Assembly: GCF_001594145.1 (NCBI RefSeq)
Contig: NZ_LVCF01000043.1
Location: 124,001-188,000, forward strand
DNA: 64,000 nt
Direction of reading: 5' to 3'
Source of the DNA: Branchiibius sp. NY16-3462-2
Lineage (GTDB): Bacteria > Actinomycetota > Actinomycetes > Actinomycetales > Dermatophilaceae
The notes below the pieces were generated by a model, which was given only the letters and a program-made list of their open reading frames with translations, had not been told where the DNA came from and did not search any database. Shown here one piece after another: positions 55,435-64,000 of this stretch. Numbering within the stretch: position 1 is the stretch's first letter; every line of letters begins with the position of its first letter. Made by a program: the position numbers and the translations under genes.

Positions 55435-56031
55435 TCAGCCGACGGGTTCGACCGCGGGTTTCCACGACGGCCGGGACGCTTCGAACGTGGAGATCTCGTC
55501 CTCATGGCGCAGGGTGAGGCTGATGTCGTCCAAACCCTCCAAAAGGCGCCACCGGGTGTAGTCATCGACCTCGAATGCGAAGACATACTCGGCTGCGGTG
55601 ACGGTTCGTTCACGCAGATCGACCGTCACCTGCAGGCCTGGGTCGTTGTCGAGCAACTTCCACAGCAGTTCAATGTCTTCCTGTCGCAGCTGCGCAGTCA
55701 GCAGTCCGGCCTTACCGGAGTTGCCCCGGAAGATGTCGGCGAAACGCGAGGACAGCACGACCCGGAAGCCGTAGTCCATCAACGCCCACACCGCGTGCTC
55801 GCGGGAGGACCCGGTGCCGAAGTCGGGACCGGCGACCAGCACCGAACCGTCCCGGAAGGCAGGCTGGTTCAACACGAACTCATCGTCCCCGCGCCAGGCG
55901 GCGAACAGGCCGTCCTCGAAACCGGTGCGCGTCACCCGCTTGAGGTAGACCGCGGGGATGATCTGGTCGGTGTCGACGTTGCTGCGCCGCAGCGGGACCC
56001 CGACGCCGGTGTGGGTGGTGAACGCTTCCAT
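55435..56031 (-). CDS. leuD: 3-isopropylmalate dehydratase small subunit
   Basis: Second step of leucine synthesis with LeuC. 198 residues: VDTDQIIPAVYLKRV, GPDFGTGSSREHAVWAL and VVLSSRFADIFRGNSGKAG, the aconitase-family swivel domain. It begins 15 bases after leuC. Confidence 0.96.
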   Translation of the reverse strand: MEAFTTHTGVGVPLRRSNVDTDQIIPAVYLKRVTRTGFEDGLFAAWRGDDEFVLNQPAFRDGSVLVAGPDFGTGSSREHAVWALMDYGFRVVLSSRFADIFRGNSGKAGLLTAQLRQEDIELLWKLLDNDPGLQVTVDLRERTVTAAEYVFAFEVDDYTRWRLLEGLDDISLTLRHEDEISTFEASRPSWKPAVEPVG

Positions 56032-56046
56032 GTCGATCTCCTTGTC

Positions 56047-57486
<1,440 letters not shown>

Positions 57487-57532
57487 AATTTCTCTCCTGT
57501 CGGCAATACTGTTGTGACGAGGTTCTCTCGCA

Positions 57533-57545
57533 CATTCCGCGAATG
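57533..57545. promoter_or_regulatory. Palindrome upstream of leuC
   Basis: CATTC-CGC-GAATG, a perfect 5-3-5 palindrome in the leuC/ndgR-like gap, 20 bases from the stronger GTCTC/GAGAC site. The CATTCC part also occurs before the methyltransferase gene at 45693-45698. Confidence 0.45.
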
Positions 57546-57551
57546 AAGTTG

Positions 57552-57570
57552 CGTCTCGCCCACTGAGACG
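57552..57570. promoter_or_regulatory. Likely IclR-type operator for leuCD and its regulator
   Basis: CGTCTC-GCCCACT-GAGACG is a perfect 6-7-6 inverted repeat, 14 bases before the regulator's ATG, followed by GGCAATATC. NdgR/LtbR-type regulators act at leuCD promoters in actinobacteria, so this is the best candidate site. Its exact match to a published consensus was not checked. Confidence 0.65.
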
Positions 57571-57583
57571 GCAATATCAAGGC

Positions 57584-58336
57584 ATGGACAATTCTAGCGG
57601 CGTCGGCGTTCTGGACAAGGCCGCCATCGTGCTTTCCGCACTCGAGGCCGGACCTTCCACGCTTGCCCAACTGGTCGCGCACACCGGTCTGGCCCGCCCG
57701 ACCGCCCACCGATTGGCGGTCGCACTGGAGCACCACCGCCTGGTTGCACGCGATCTGCAGGGGCGCTTCGTCCTCGGCCCACGCCTGGCCGAACTCGCCT
57801 CTGCCGCTGGCGAGGACCGGCTGCTGGCCGCCGCCGGACCGGTCCTCGGTGCCCTGCGCGACCACACCAACGAGAGCGCCCAGCTCTTCCGCCGGCAGGG
57901 TGACCAGCGCATCTGCGTGGCCGCCGCCGACCGCCCGATGGGTCTGCGCGACTCGATCCCCGTCGGCGCCACCTTGTCCATGCAGGCCGGCTCGGCTGCG
58001 CAGGTGCTGCTGGCCTGGGAGGAGCCGGACCGCTTGCACCGCGGTCTGCACGGCGCCAAGTTCACCGCGACCATGTTGTCGGGCGTGCGGCGCCGCGGCT
58101 GGGCGCAGAGCGTGAGCGAGCGCGAAGCCGGCGTCGCCTCCGTCTCCGCGCCCGTGCGCTCCCCCAGCGGCCGGGTCATCGCCGCGGTGTCGATCTCCGG
58201 TCCGATCGAGCGCGTCTCCCGCCAGCCGGGTCGGCTGCACGCGGCGACCGTCGTGGCCGGCGCGAACAAGCTGACCGAGGTCCTGGGACGGTCCGCGAAC
58301 GCCAGCGCGCAAACCCGCCGGAGCGAATCGGCTTGA
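57584..58336 (+). CDS. ndgR: IclR-family regulator of leucine synthesis (NdgR/LtbR-like)
   Basis: 250 residues: N-terminal winged helix (GVLDKAAIVLSALEAGPSTL, LARPTAHRLAVALEHHRL), C-terminal GAF-like ligand domain (AAADRPMGLRDSIPVGATLS, GSAAQVLLAW, GVASVSAPVRSPSG). This gene faces leuCD in many actinobacteria and controls leucine and related amino-acid genes. Three or four of these features (position, operator, fold) agree. The symbol is by homology of context. Confidence 0.85.
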   Translation: MDNSSGVGVLDKAAIVLSALEAGPSTLAQLVAHTGLARPTAHRLAVALEHHRLVARDLQGRFVLGPRLAELASAAGEDRLLAAAGPVLGALRDHTNESAQLFRRQGDQRICVAAADRPMGLRDSIPVGATLSMQAGSAAQVLLAWEEPDRLHRGLHGAKFTATMLSGVRRRGWAQSVSEREAGVASVSAPVRSPSGRVIAAVSISGPIERVSRQPGRLHAATVVAGANKLTEVLGRSANASAQTRRSESA

Positions 58337-58346
58337 GCCGCAAGCC

Positions 58347-58820
58347 GTGAGGTACGACGACCTGCCGGTTGATCCGGACGTCGACTCCGGCGATGGCCGG
58401 GTGAGTCGCCCGCTGCATCTGCGCGCGCCGTACGTCGGGCTGGTCTTTGCCGGCGGCGTGGGCGGTACGGCCGCCCGGGAAGGCCTGAGCCTGGCTTTCC
58501 CCGGGGGCGGTGGTTTCCCGCTGACGATCTTCCTGGTGAACCTGACCGGCGCCTTCGCCCTCGGGGTACTGCTGGAGGCGTTGCTGCGCCTTGGCCCGGA
58601 CGCCGGGCGCCGACGCCGGCTGCGGTTGCTCCTGGGCACCGGTTTTCTCGGCGGCTACACGACGTACAGCACCTTCGCCGTGGGCACCGTGCAGCTCCTG
58701 CAGACCGGCCAGCACGCCACGGGCTGGACCTACGCGGTGGCCACGGTCGTCCTTGGCGCGCTGGCCACCACCGCCGGAATCATCGTGGGCGCGATCACGA
58801 CCCGTGGACGCGCGGTATGA
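58347..58820 (+). CDS. crcB: Fluoride channel subunit CrcB (first of pair)
   Basis: 157 residues, GTG start, four membrane segments. Fluc motifs: VGGTAAREGLSLAFPG, FLVNLTGAFALG, GFLGGYTTYSTFAV. It exports fluoride as part of a dual-topology dimer. The first 28 residues are a charged extension not usual in the family. No fluoride riboswitch fits in the short gap after the IclR gene. Confidence 0.93.
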   Translation: MRYDDLPVDPDVDSGDGRVSRPLHLRAPYVGLVFAGGVGGTAAREGLSLAFPGGGGFPLTIFLVNLTGAFALGVLLEALLRLGPDAGRRRRLRLLLGTGFLGGYTTYSTFAVGTVQLLQTGQHATGWTYAVATVVLGALATTAGIIVGAITTRGRAV

Positions 58821-59194
58821 ATCCGGCCGTGTTCGCCGCGCTGTCCGTCGCCGGCGGTCTCGGGGCCGTGCTGCGGTTCGTCATCGACGGCTTCGTGCGG
58901 GCGCGATGGCCGTCCGGCTTCCCGGTCGGCACCGCGGTCATCAACGTGTCCGGCTCGTTCATCCTCGGCCTGTTGACCGGGCTCGGGCTGCGAATGGCGC
59001 TGGGGCACAACTGGGTTCTGGTGCTGGGCACCGGGGCGATGGGCGGTTACACCACCTTTAGCACTGCGAGCATGGAGACCGTGCGCCTGGCCCAGGAGCG
59101 CCGCTACGTGCTGGCCGTGGTGAACGGGCTCGGCATTCTTGCGGCGACGATGTTCGCGGCGTGGCTCGGCCTGCACCTCGGACGGGGCGGTTAG
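58817..59194 (+). CDS. crcB: Fluoride channel subunit CrcB (second of pair)
   Basis: 125 residues, four membrane segments. ATG overlaps the first copy's stop. Motifs GGLGAVLRFVIDG, VINVSGSFILGLL, AMGGYTTFSTAS. Two diverged CrcB genes in tandem usually form a heterodimer with opposite orientations. Confidence 0.94.
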   Translation: MNPAVFAALSVAGGLGAVLRFVIDGFVRARWPSGFPVGTAVINVSGSFILGLLTGLGLRMALGHNWVLVLGTGAMGGYTTFSTASMETVRLAQERRYVLAVVNGLGILAATMFAAWLGLHLGRGG

Positions 59195-59218
59195 GCCCTG
59201 CGTCCTAGTCCCGCGAGA

Positions 59219-59713
59219 TCAGGGCAGAGTGCTCGCCAGTCGCTCGCGCGCCGTACGTCCGCGGTGGCGCATCGGCACCGAACCGAACGCCTTGCTGAGC
59301 CCCGTTTCGGGCATGTCGACGTAGAGCGATTCGTGATGGCCGGCCGGGACCGAGTAGGTCTCGTGCCAGATCCCGACGGCACCCTGGGCATCCCGTGCGC
59401 GTTGGTAGAACTCGCGCCATGCCGGCCGGTGCGCGAGATCGGGCGCGTTGGCGTAGGCATAGATGTCATCGAGGCTGCGCCAGTACTGAACGACCGTGGG
59501 ACCGCGCCCGCCCACGAGGGTCCGCGCGCCGAGAAAACCCAGCGAACCGCCCTTGGCCGTATCGGTTTCGAGTTCCGTGAGCATCCGGGTCATCGCCGTG
59601 ACGACGGGAAACCAATTGCGCACACGCAGCGGCTTGTTCAGGCGAGCGCCGATCAGGAAGACCGCGAGGTCGCCGTCGTGGGCGTGGGTGAAATGCACGA
59701 GTTGATCGGCCAT
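59219..59713 (-). CDS. DUF4188-family protein
   Basis: 164 residues from the ATG at 59713, with AAGGAGA upstream. FLIGARLNKPLRVRNWFPVV, GFLGARTLVGGRGPTVVQYW and RPAWREFYQRARDAQGAVGIWHETY match DUF4188, a ferredoxin-like fold related to haem- or monooxygenase-type barrels. Function unknown. It diverges from a MerR regulator that probably controls it. Confidence 0.8.
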   Translation of the reverse strand: MADQLVHFTHAHDGDLAVFLIGARLNKPLRVRNWFPVVTAMTRMLTELETDTAKGGSLGFLGARTLVGGRGPTVVQYWRSLDDIYAYANAPDLAHRPAWREFYQRARDAQGAVGIWHETYSVPAGHHESLYVDMPETGLSKAFGSVPMRHRGRTARERLASTLP

Positions 59714-59741
59714 CTCGTCTCCTTGGATAGTGGCACTCGCC

Positions 59742-59771
59742 AATCTAGATAGTGTTAGTGTCCAGTGTCAA
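59742..59771 (-). promoter_or_regulatory. MerR-type promoter for the DUF4188 gene
   Basis: On the minus strand, TTGACA (59771-59766), an 18-base spacer, then TAGATT (59747-59742). It would give a leader of about 20 bases to the ATG at 59713. The overlong spacer and the neighbouring MerR gene fit promoters that MerR proteins remodel. Confidence 0.6.
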
Positions 59772-59796
59772 GAGGTGGGATAACGGAGGTGACCAA

Positions 59797-60390
59797 GTGC
59801 GGATATCAGAGCTGGCGGAGCACACCGGCACGTCCACCGCGACGCTGAAGTTCTACCTGCGCGAGGGGCTGCTGCACCCGGGAAACGTCACGTCGCGCAC
59901 TACGGCGACGTACGACGAGTCCCACGTTGGACGGGTCAAAACCATTCGGGCGTTGAGGGACTCGGCGGGCTTGGATCTGGCCACGGTGCGCCGGGTGCTC
60001 GCAGTCATCGACGATCCGCCCGGTGATCGGCAGGATCTGTTGGCGGCGGCGCAAGCGTCCACCCTGCCCCTCACGCCGGAGCCGAGCACCGGAGCGGCGG
60101 AGACGTTGGTGGACAGGCTCGGGTGGTACGTCGACCCGCACGGGCCACTGCTCGCGGCCCTCGACCGGCAACTGGAGATAGCGCGCCGTGCCGGCGTCGT
60201 CCTCACGGATGCACAGTTGGAGAGGTACGCCCGCATCATCCGTCGACTTGCGGACGCGGACGTCGCGTCGCTGCCCGACGACGTCGAAGGTGCGGTCCGC
60301 CAGGTCACCATCGGCACCCTTCTGACTGACCCGATCATGGCGACACTGAGACGCCTCGCCCAGCAGGACACGGCGCGACCGGAGGCGTAA
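59797..60390 (+). CDS. MerR-family transcriptional regulator
   Basis: 197 residues from the GTG at 59797, with GGAGGT upstream. It has the MerR helix-turn-helix (ISELAEHTGTSTATLKFYLR, EGLLHPG) and the wing/dimer helix segment (TYDESHVGRVKTIRALRDSA), then a large effector domain with no Cys cluster, so it is not a metal sensor of the classic kind. It probably activates the divergent DUF4188 gene. Confidence 0.9.
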   Translation: MRISELAEHTGTSTATLKFYLREGLLHPGNVTSRTTATYDESHVGRVKTIRALRDSAGLDLATVRRVLAVIDDPPGDRQDLLAAAQASTLPLTPEPSTGAAETLVDRLGWYVDPHGPLLAALDRQLEIARRAGVVLTDAQLERYARIIRRLADADVASLPDDVEGAVRQVTIGTLLTDPIMATLRRLAQQDTARPEA

Positions 60391-60457
60391 CGCGAAGACT
60401 CGCGCACCACGCGCATGGACGTTGCGAGCGGCCCACGATGCAGAGGAGGGTTACGGC

Positions 60458-60865
60458 ATGAGCATCGAGATCCCGGAGCCCGTCGCCCAGCGCCTCGCCG
60501 ACGAGCAGATCGTCTGGTTGACCACGGTCGATGCGCAGGGCGGACCGGTGTCGACCCCGGTGTGGTTCCTCTGGCAGAACGAGCATTTCCTGGTGTTCAG
60601 CCAGCCCGACACCGGCAAGCTGCGGCACATCAGCGCCAATCCACGGGTTGCTCTGAACCTCAACTCATCTCCATCCGGCGGCGATGTCGTTGCGCTCAAG
60701 GGTGATGCGAACCTGGACGCGAAGGGTGCGACAGCCGCGGAGTTGTCGGCCTATCTGGCGAAGTACGCCGACGGGATCAAGAGTCTTGGATCGACGCCGG
60801 AGAAGTTCCAGTCGTCGTACTCCGATCTGCTGCGGATCACCCCGACGAGTATTCGCACGTGGTGA
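60458..60865 (+). CDS. F420/FMN-binding PPOX-type oxidoreductase
   Basis: 135 residues, ATG with AGAGGAGGG upstream. Split-barrel flavin/deazaflavin fold: WLTTVDAQGGPVSTPVWFLW, LVFSQPDTGKLRHISANPRV, ALNLNSSPSGGDVVALKGDA. It resembles the F420-dependent Rv3369-type group. Substrate unknown. It overlaps the next gene. Confidence 0.85.
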   Translation: MSIEIPEPVAQRLADEQIVWLTTVDAQGGPVSTPVWFLWQNEHFLVFSQPDTGKLRHISANPRVALNLNSSPSGGDVVALKGDANLDAKGATAAELSAYLAKYADGIKSLGSTPEKFQSSYSDLLRITPTSIRTW

Positions 60866-61647
60866 GTGCCGAGGACCAGCAAGCTCCCGAACCCGAGATC
60901 GACGAGGCTTTCGACCGCCTAGTTGAGGAAGGGCAGGAACGCCTCGAACGCCCGCTGCGTTCGCTGGTGCCCACCGGGATTCTCGGCGGCATCGACATCG
61001 GCGTCGGAGTCCTCGCCTATTTCGTGGTGCTGCACAAGACCGATAACCAGTTGCTAGCCTCGCTCGCCTTCTCCACCGGTTTTGTCGCACTACTTCTTGC
61101 GCGCAGTGAGTTGTTCACCGAGAACTTCCTCGTGCCGGTTACTGCCGTTGCCGCACAACGTGATTCGTGGCCCCAACTGGTCCGGCTCTGGGTCGTCACC
61201 CTGGTCACCAACCTGCTGGGCGGGGCACTGATCATCTGGATCATCGTCACCGCGCGGCCCGACCTCAAACCCGTGGCACGTGAGACCGGCGAGCACTACG
61301 CCCACCTCGGGGTGTCGCTGCAGAGCTTCCTGCTCGCGGTCCTGGCCGGCGTCGTCATCACGCTGATGACCCGGATGCAGCACGCCACCGAGAGCCTGGG
61401 TGTCCAGCTGGTTCCTGCGATCATGTTCGGTGCGCTCCTGGTCGGAGCGCAACTGTTCCACTGTGTGCTGGACGGCATCCTGATGCTGGGCGCGATCTTC
61501 TCCGGCAGCGACATCTCGGCCGGTCAATGGCTGGGCGCGGTGGCGTGGGCGGCCCTGGGCAACCTGGTCGGCGGTATCGGCCTGGTGACCGCCCTGCGCC
61601 TGGTCCGGGCCGCTCCTCGCGTGCAGGAAGAGCGCGGCGAAAGCTAG
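60862..61647 (+). CDS. Formate/nitrite transporter (FNT)-family membrane protein
   Basis: 261 residues, GTG start overlapping the previous stop (GTGA). About six membrane segments: LVPTGILGGIDIGVGVLAYF, RSELFTENFLVPVTAVAA, RLWVVTLVTNLLGGALIIWI, MTRMQHATESLG. It is an FNT-like pentameric channel for small anions such as formate or nitrite, with an acidic N-terminus (APEPEIDEAFDRLVEEG). Its abutting neighbour is a PPOX protein on the other strand. Confidence 0.82.
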   Translation: MSAEDQQAPEPEIDEAFDRLVEEGQERLERPLRSLVPTGILGGIDIGVGVLAYFVVLHKTDNQLLASLAFSTGFVALLLARSELFTENFLVPVTAVAAQRDSWPQLVRLWVVTLVTNLLGGALIIWIIVTARPDLKPVARETGEHYAHLGVSLQSFLLAVLAGVVITLMTRMQHATESLGVQLVPAIMFGALLVGAQLFHCVLDGILMLGAIFSGSDISAGQWLGAVAWAALGNLVGGIGLVTALRLVRAAPRVQEERGES

Positions 61648-62082
61648 TCAGTCGGCGACGTCTGTAGCCGCGACGATATGCGCTGGTGTCAGACGCACCA
61701 GCAACTCACCGGGCACGCCGTTGCGATCGCCGTACTCCTGTGCCCGATCGGCACCCATGTAGCGCCCACCGATCCGGGCCGCCCACCGGCGTACCTGATC
61801 CAGGTCATCAATCAACTCGACACCGCCGGTCACGGTGACGAACGAGAAGGGAGCCACGTCGTCCTGCACGGTCAGCGCCGCCTGACCCGACCGCCGCAGG
61901 TTGCGGCCCTTGACCGTGTCCGCGCCGGTGTTGAAGTAGACGACGCCGTCCTGCACGTCGTACCAGATCGGCGCCGCATGCGGCCGCCCGTCGGCGCGGG
62001 TGGTGGCCAGGACGCCAGGACGGGCCCGCCCCCGTGCCAACCAGTCCAGCGCTTCGTCGTCAGTCATCTGGTGATAGCCCAT
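61648..62082 (-). CDS. F420/FMN-binding PPOX-type oxidoreductase (second)
   Basis: 144 residues: LATTRADGRPHAAPIWYDVQ, YFNTGADTVKGRNLRRSGQA, VTVTGGVELIDDL. It is a second split-barrel flavoenzyme-like protein, resembling the Rv1155-type group. Its stop abuts the FNT gene. Two such proteins plus cofC indicate an F420-using organism. Confidence 0.85.
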   Translation of the reverse strand: MGYHQMTDDEALDWLARGRARPGVLATTRADGRPHAAPIWYDVQDGVVYFNTGADTVKGRNLRRSGQAALTVQDDVAPFSFVTVTGGVELIDDLDQVRRWAARIGGRYMGADRAQEYGDRNGVPGELLVRLTPAHIVAATDVAD

Positions 62083-62145
62083 AAACCTGGCAACGCCACG
62101 ATGCAGCCGGGCTGTTCCCCGTGACTCAAACTCCTGTCTTGAGTG

Positions 62146-63051
62146 TCACGCATCGTTCGGGACCGATTCGGAGGCGAGGATGGTGGTCGCGGCCCAGGAG
62201 GCAAGGAGCTTCAATCCATCAGCTGCTGGCGAGTTGGGGGGCGCGGTGTAGACGTTGAGTTGCAGACCGGGGTCGGCGGGCAGGATCAGGGCCTCGAAGT
62301 CGAGGGTCAGCATCCCCACGCCCGGGTGGTGGAAGGTCTTGGTCCCGCTGCGGTGGTAGCGCACGTCGTGTGACGCCCAGAGTTGGCGGAACTGCTCGCT
62401 GCGGGTGGATAGTTCACCGACCAAAGCGGTCAGGTGCTTGTCGTAGGGGTTGCGTCCGGCTTCGGCGCGCAGGATGGCGACCGCGTCGTGCGCCATCCGT
62501 TGGGCCTGGTCGCCCCAGAACGCCTGTGCCGCACCGGGATCCAAGAAATGGAAGCGGGCAGTGTTGACAGGTCGGTTCGCGATGCGTTCCGGCGAGTCGT
62601 ACATCGGGCTGTAGAGCGCCCGGCCCAGGAGGTTCGCGCCGAGTACGTCGAGCCGGCCGTTGCGCACGAACGCCGGCGTGTCGGGCATGGCGTCGAGGAT
62701 CCGTTGCACCGTGGGCCGCAGCGTCGGCGCCGGGGTACGCCGGGCGCGGCTGCGTGCGGCCCCGGAGGCGTTGGCCGCGCGGGCCAGGTCGAACAAGTGA
62801 CCGCGCTCAGCCTCGTCGAGTTGCAAGGCCTCGCAGAGGGATTCGAGAACTTCCTCGGATGCCCCGGCGAGATTGCCGCGTTCCAATCGCGTGTAGTAGT
62901 CGACGCTGACCCCGGCCAGCATCGCGACCTCCTCGCGGCGCAGTCCGGGCACCCGCCGGTTGCCACCGTAGGCGGGTAGGCCGGCTTTGTCCGGGGTGAT
63001 CCGGGCCCGCCGGGTGGCCAGGAACTGACTGACCTCGGCCTTGATGTCCAT
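62146..63051 (-). CDS. XRE-type regulator with MmyB-like ligand domain
   Basis: 301 residues. N-terminal XRE helix-turn-helix: RARITPDKAGLPAYGGNRR, VPGLRREEVAMLAGVSVDYY, TRLERGN. The C-terminal PAS-like MmyB domain (PAFVRNGRLDVLGANLLGRA, YHRSGTKTFHHPGVGMLTLD) probably binds a fatty acid-like ligand. It diverges from the carboxymuconolactone decarboxylase-aldo/keto reductase genes, with a palindrome between them, and probably controls them. Confidence 0.92.
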   Translation of the reverse strand: MDIKAEVSQFLATRRARITPDKAGLPAYGGNRRVPGLRREEVAMLAGVSVDYYTRLERGNLAGASEEVLESLCEALQLDEAERGHLFDLARAANASGAARSRARRTPAPTLRPTVQRILDAMPDTPAFVRNGRLDVLGANLLGRALYSPMYDSPERIANRPVNTARFHFLDPGAAQAFWGDQAQRMAHDAVAILRAEAGRNPYDKHLTALVGELSTRSEQFRQLWASHDVRYHRSGTKTFHHPGVGMLTLDFEALILPADPGLQLNVYTAPPNSPAADGLKLLASWAATTILASESVPNDA

Positions 63052-63086
63052 GCTCTGACGGTACGGGCCGGTTCGTGTCCCAGGGA

Positions 63087-63101
63087 GGTACCGCCAGTAC
63101 C
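63087..63101. promoter_or_regulatory. Operator-like palindrome in the XRE/CMD divergent region
   Basis: GGTAC-CGCCA-GTACC, a perfect 5-5-5 inverted repeat, 36 bases upstream of the XRE start and 52 bases before the decarboxylase ATG. It is the best candidate site for the XRE/MmyB regulator. Confidence 0.65.
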
Positions 63102-63152
63102 GGTTTCGTCAGTCACTGGTTGCGAGGATGGGGGCGGCGTTCAGTAGGTGGC

Positions 63153-63920
63153 ATGAGTATCACCGAGGCAGCCATCACCGAGCACGAGACCCTCTTCCCT
63201 GATCACGTGTCGACGCTGGCGCAGACCGACCCGGACCTGATCGAGATCTTCGACAACCTCGCGTTCGACGACGTCGTGCTTGACGCACCGTTACCGCGAA
63301 CCACTCGGCTCATGGTGCAGTGCGCAGCGCTGATCGCTGGTGGGTCGGTGGCCGAGTACCGGGCGATGGCCGGCGCCGCCCTCAATGTCGGAGTGACACC
63401 CATCGAGCTGAAAGAAGTTGTTTACCAGGCGGTTCCGTACGCCGGGATGGGCCGGGTCTTCGACGTCCTGCACGCCACGAACGGGTTGCTCATCGAGCGA
63501 GGCGTGCAGCTACCACTCCCCTCGCAGGCCACCACGACACGGGAGAACCGGCAGGAGGTGGGGCGCGACGTACAGGAACGGATCGTCGGAACCGATCGCG
63601 TCGCAGCCATGTACGACTCTTCACCCCCGGACCTGTTGCACCTGCAGCAATACCTGTCCGCCCACTGTTTCGGCGACCACGTCGGCCGGTCCGGCTTGGA
63701 CCTGGCCACCCGCGAGCTGCTCACCCTGGCGATGCTGACCGCGCTCGGCGGCGCAGACGCGCAGTTGGCGGCCCACGTGAGCGCCAACCTCAACGTCGGC
63801 AACGACCGAGCGACGCTGATCGCGGTGGTGACGCACCTGCTGCCCTTCGTCGGCTACCCGCGAACTCTCAACGCCATCAACGCCATCAACCAGAACGCAC
63901 CGTACGAGGAGACCACCTGA
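63153..63920 (+). CDS. Carboxymuconolactone decarboxylase-family protein, two-domain
   Basis: 255 residues with two AhpD/CMD-like helical domains: TRLMVQCAALIAGGSVAEYR (about 50-95) and HCFGDHVGRSGLDLATRELL then TLAMLTALGGADAQLAAHVS (about 165-215). The classic peroxidase CxxC is not present. Its role is unclear, possibly redox or aromatic catabolism. It overlaps the following gene by one base (TGATG). Confidence 0.85.
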   Translation: MSITEAAITEHETLFPDHVSTLAQTDPDLIEIFDNLAFDDVVLDAPLPRTTRLMVQCAALIAGGSVAEYRAMAGAALNVGVTPIELKEVVYQAVPYAGMGRVFDVLHATNGLLIERGVQLPLPSQATTTRENRQEVGRDVQERIVGTDRVAAMYDSSPPDLLHLQQYLSAHCFGDHVGRSGLDLATRELLTLAMLTALGGADAQLAAHVSANLNVGNDRATLIAVVTHLLPFVGYPRTLNAINAINQNAPYEETT

Positions 63921-64000
63921 TGCAATACCGACCCTTGGGCCGCACCGGCCTGCACGTGAGCCCGCTGTGCCTGGGCACGATGATGTTCGGGTCGTGGGGC
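63920..64000 (+). CDS. Aldo/keto reductase (5' end only)
   Basis: The first 27 codons, MQYRPLGRTGLHVSPLCLGTMMFG and on, are the unmistakable start of an aldo/keto reductase barrel. The gene is cut by the window edge. It is translationally coupled to the CMD gene and shares its promoter and probable regulator. Confidence 0.85.
   Translation, partial: MQYRPLGRTGLHVSPLCLGTMMFGSWG

Noticed and set aside
58330..58350. Fluoride riboswitch before the crcB pair
   Set aside because: Only about ten bases separate the IclR stop from the first crcB start; there is no room for the aptamer.

Overview
The window is chromosomal DNA from a high-GC Gram-positive bacterium (Actinomycetota). Codon third positions are almost all G or C, so long open frames appear opposite many genes. 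The core gene order from right to left is leuC-leuD-hupB, cofC, gpsA, ddl, thiL, rpmB/DAK2-domain gene, recG, rsmD, coaD, yceD, rpmF, rnc, mutM, smc, ftsY, amtB-glnK-glnD, ffh. That is the order known from Mycobacterium and other actinobacteria. Coenzyme F420 genes (cofC and two F420/FMN-type flavoenzyme-like proteins), an IclR-type regulator beside leuCD and an aceA with a RamB-like neighbour fit the same group. I would guess Micrococcales (Dermacoccaceae/Dermatophilaceae-like), but the sequence alone does not prove this.

Left end (1-8.1 kb): the glyoxylate shunt genes aceA and aceB, with the first codons of a probable RamB/ScfR-like regulator diverging from aceA. Next come an amidohydrolase overlapping a GNAT acetyltransferase that has an extra C-terminal domain, a MarR regulator with two operators facing an ABC-2-like membrane protein, and a secreted muralytic-type protein. 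From 8.2 to 9.3 kb a short segment with a lipoprotein gene is bracketed by two copies of the last 27 bases of ffh.

9.2-17.5 kb: the signal-recognition and nitrogen block (ffh, glnD, glnK, amtB, ftsY). 17.6-26.8 kb is a cargo segment between ftsY and smc. It holds a small membrane protein, a serine hydrolase and a sugar operon (LacI regulator, ABC binding protein, two permeases, a GH5-like and a GH1 glycosidase). Three copies of a shared operator-like sequence lie before lacI and before the transporter genes. The likely job is import of beta-linked manno- or gluco-oligosaccharides and their hydrolysis in the cytoplasm.

26.8-43.3 kb: smc, then a second interruption (MFS exporter, nitroreductase, methionine aminopeptidase, M3 peptidase), then the tightly overlapping housekeeping chain mutM-rnc-rpmF-yceD-coaD-rsmD-recG-DAK2 protein, with rpmB diverging. 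43.3-48.5 kb is a third accessory stretch (Dcu-type dicarboxylate carrier, CPBP protease, methyltransferase, sodium:solute symporter).

48.6-57.5 kb: cofactor, wall and leucine genes (thiL, ddl, a compact PLP enzyme, gpsA, cofC, hupB, leuD, leuC). 57.6-64 kb: the leucine-type IclR regulator, a paired CrcB fluoride channel, a MerR pair, flavoenzyme-like genes with an FNT-family channel, and an XRE/MmyB-type regulator facing a carboxymuconolactone decarboxylase-aldo/keto reductase operon cut by the window edge. I found no rRNA, tRNA, CRISPR array, transposase or integrase.
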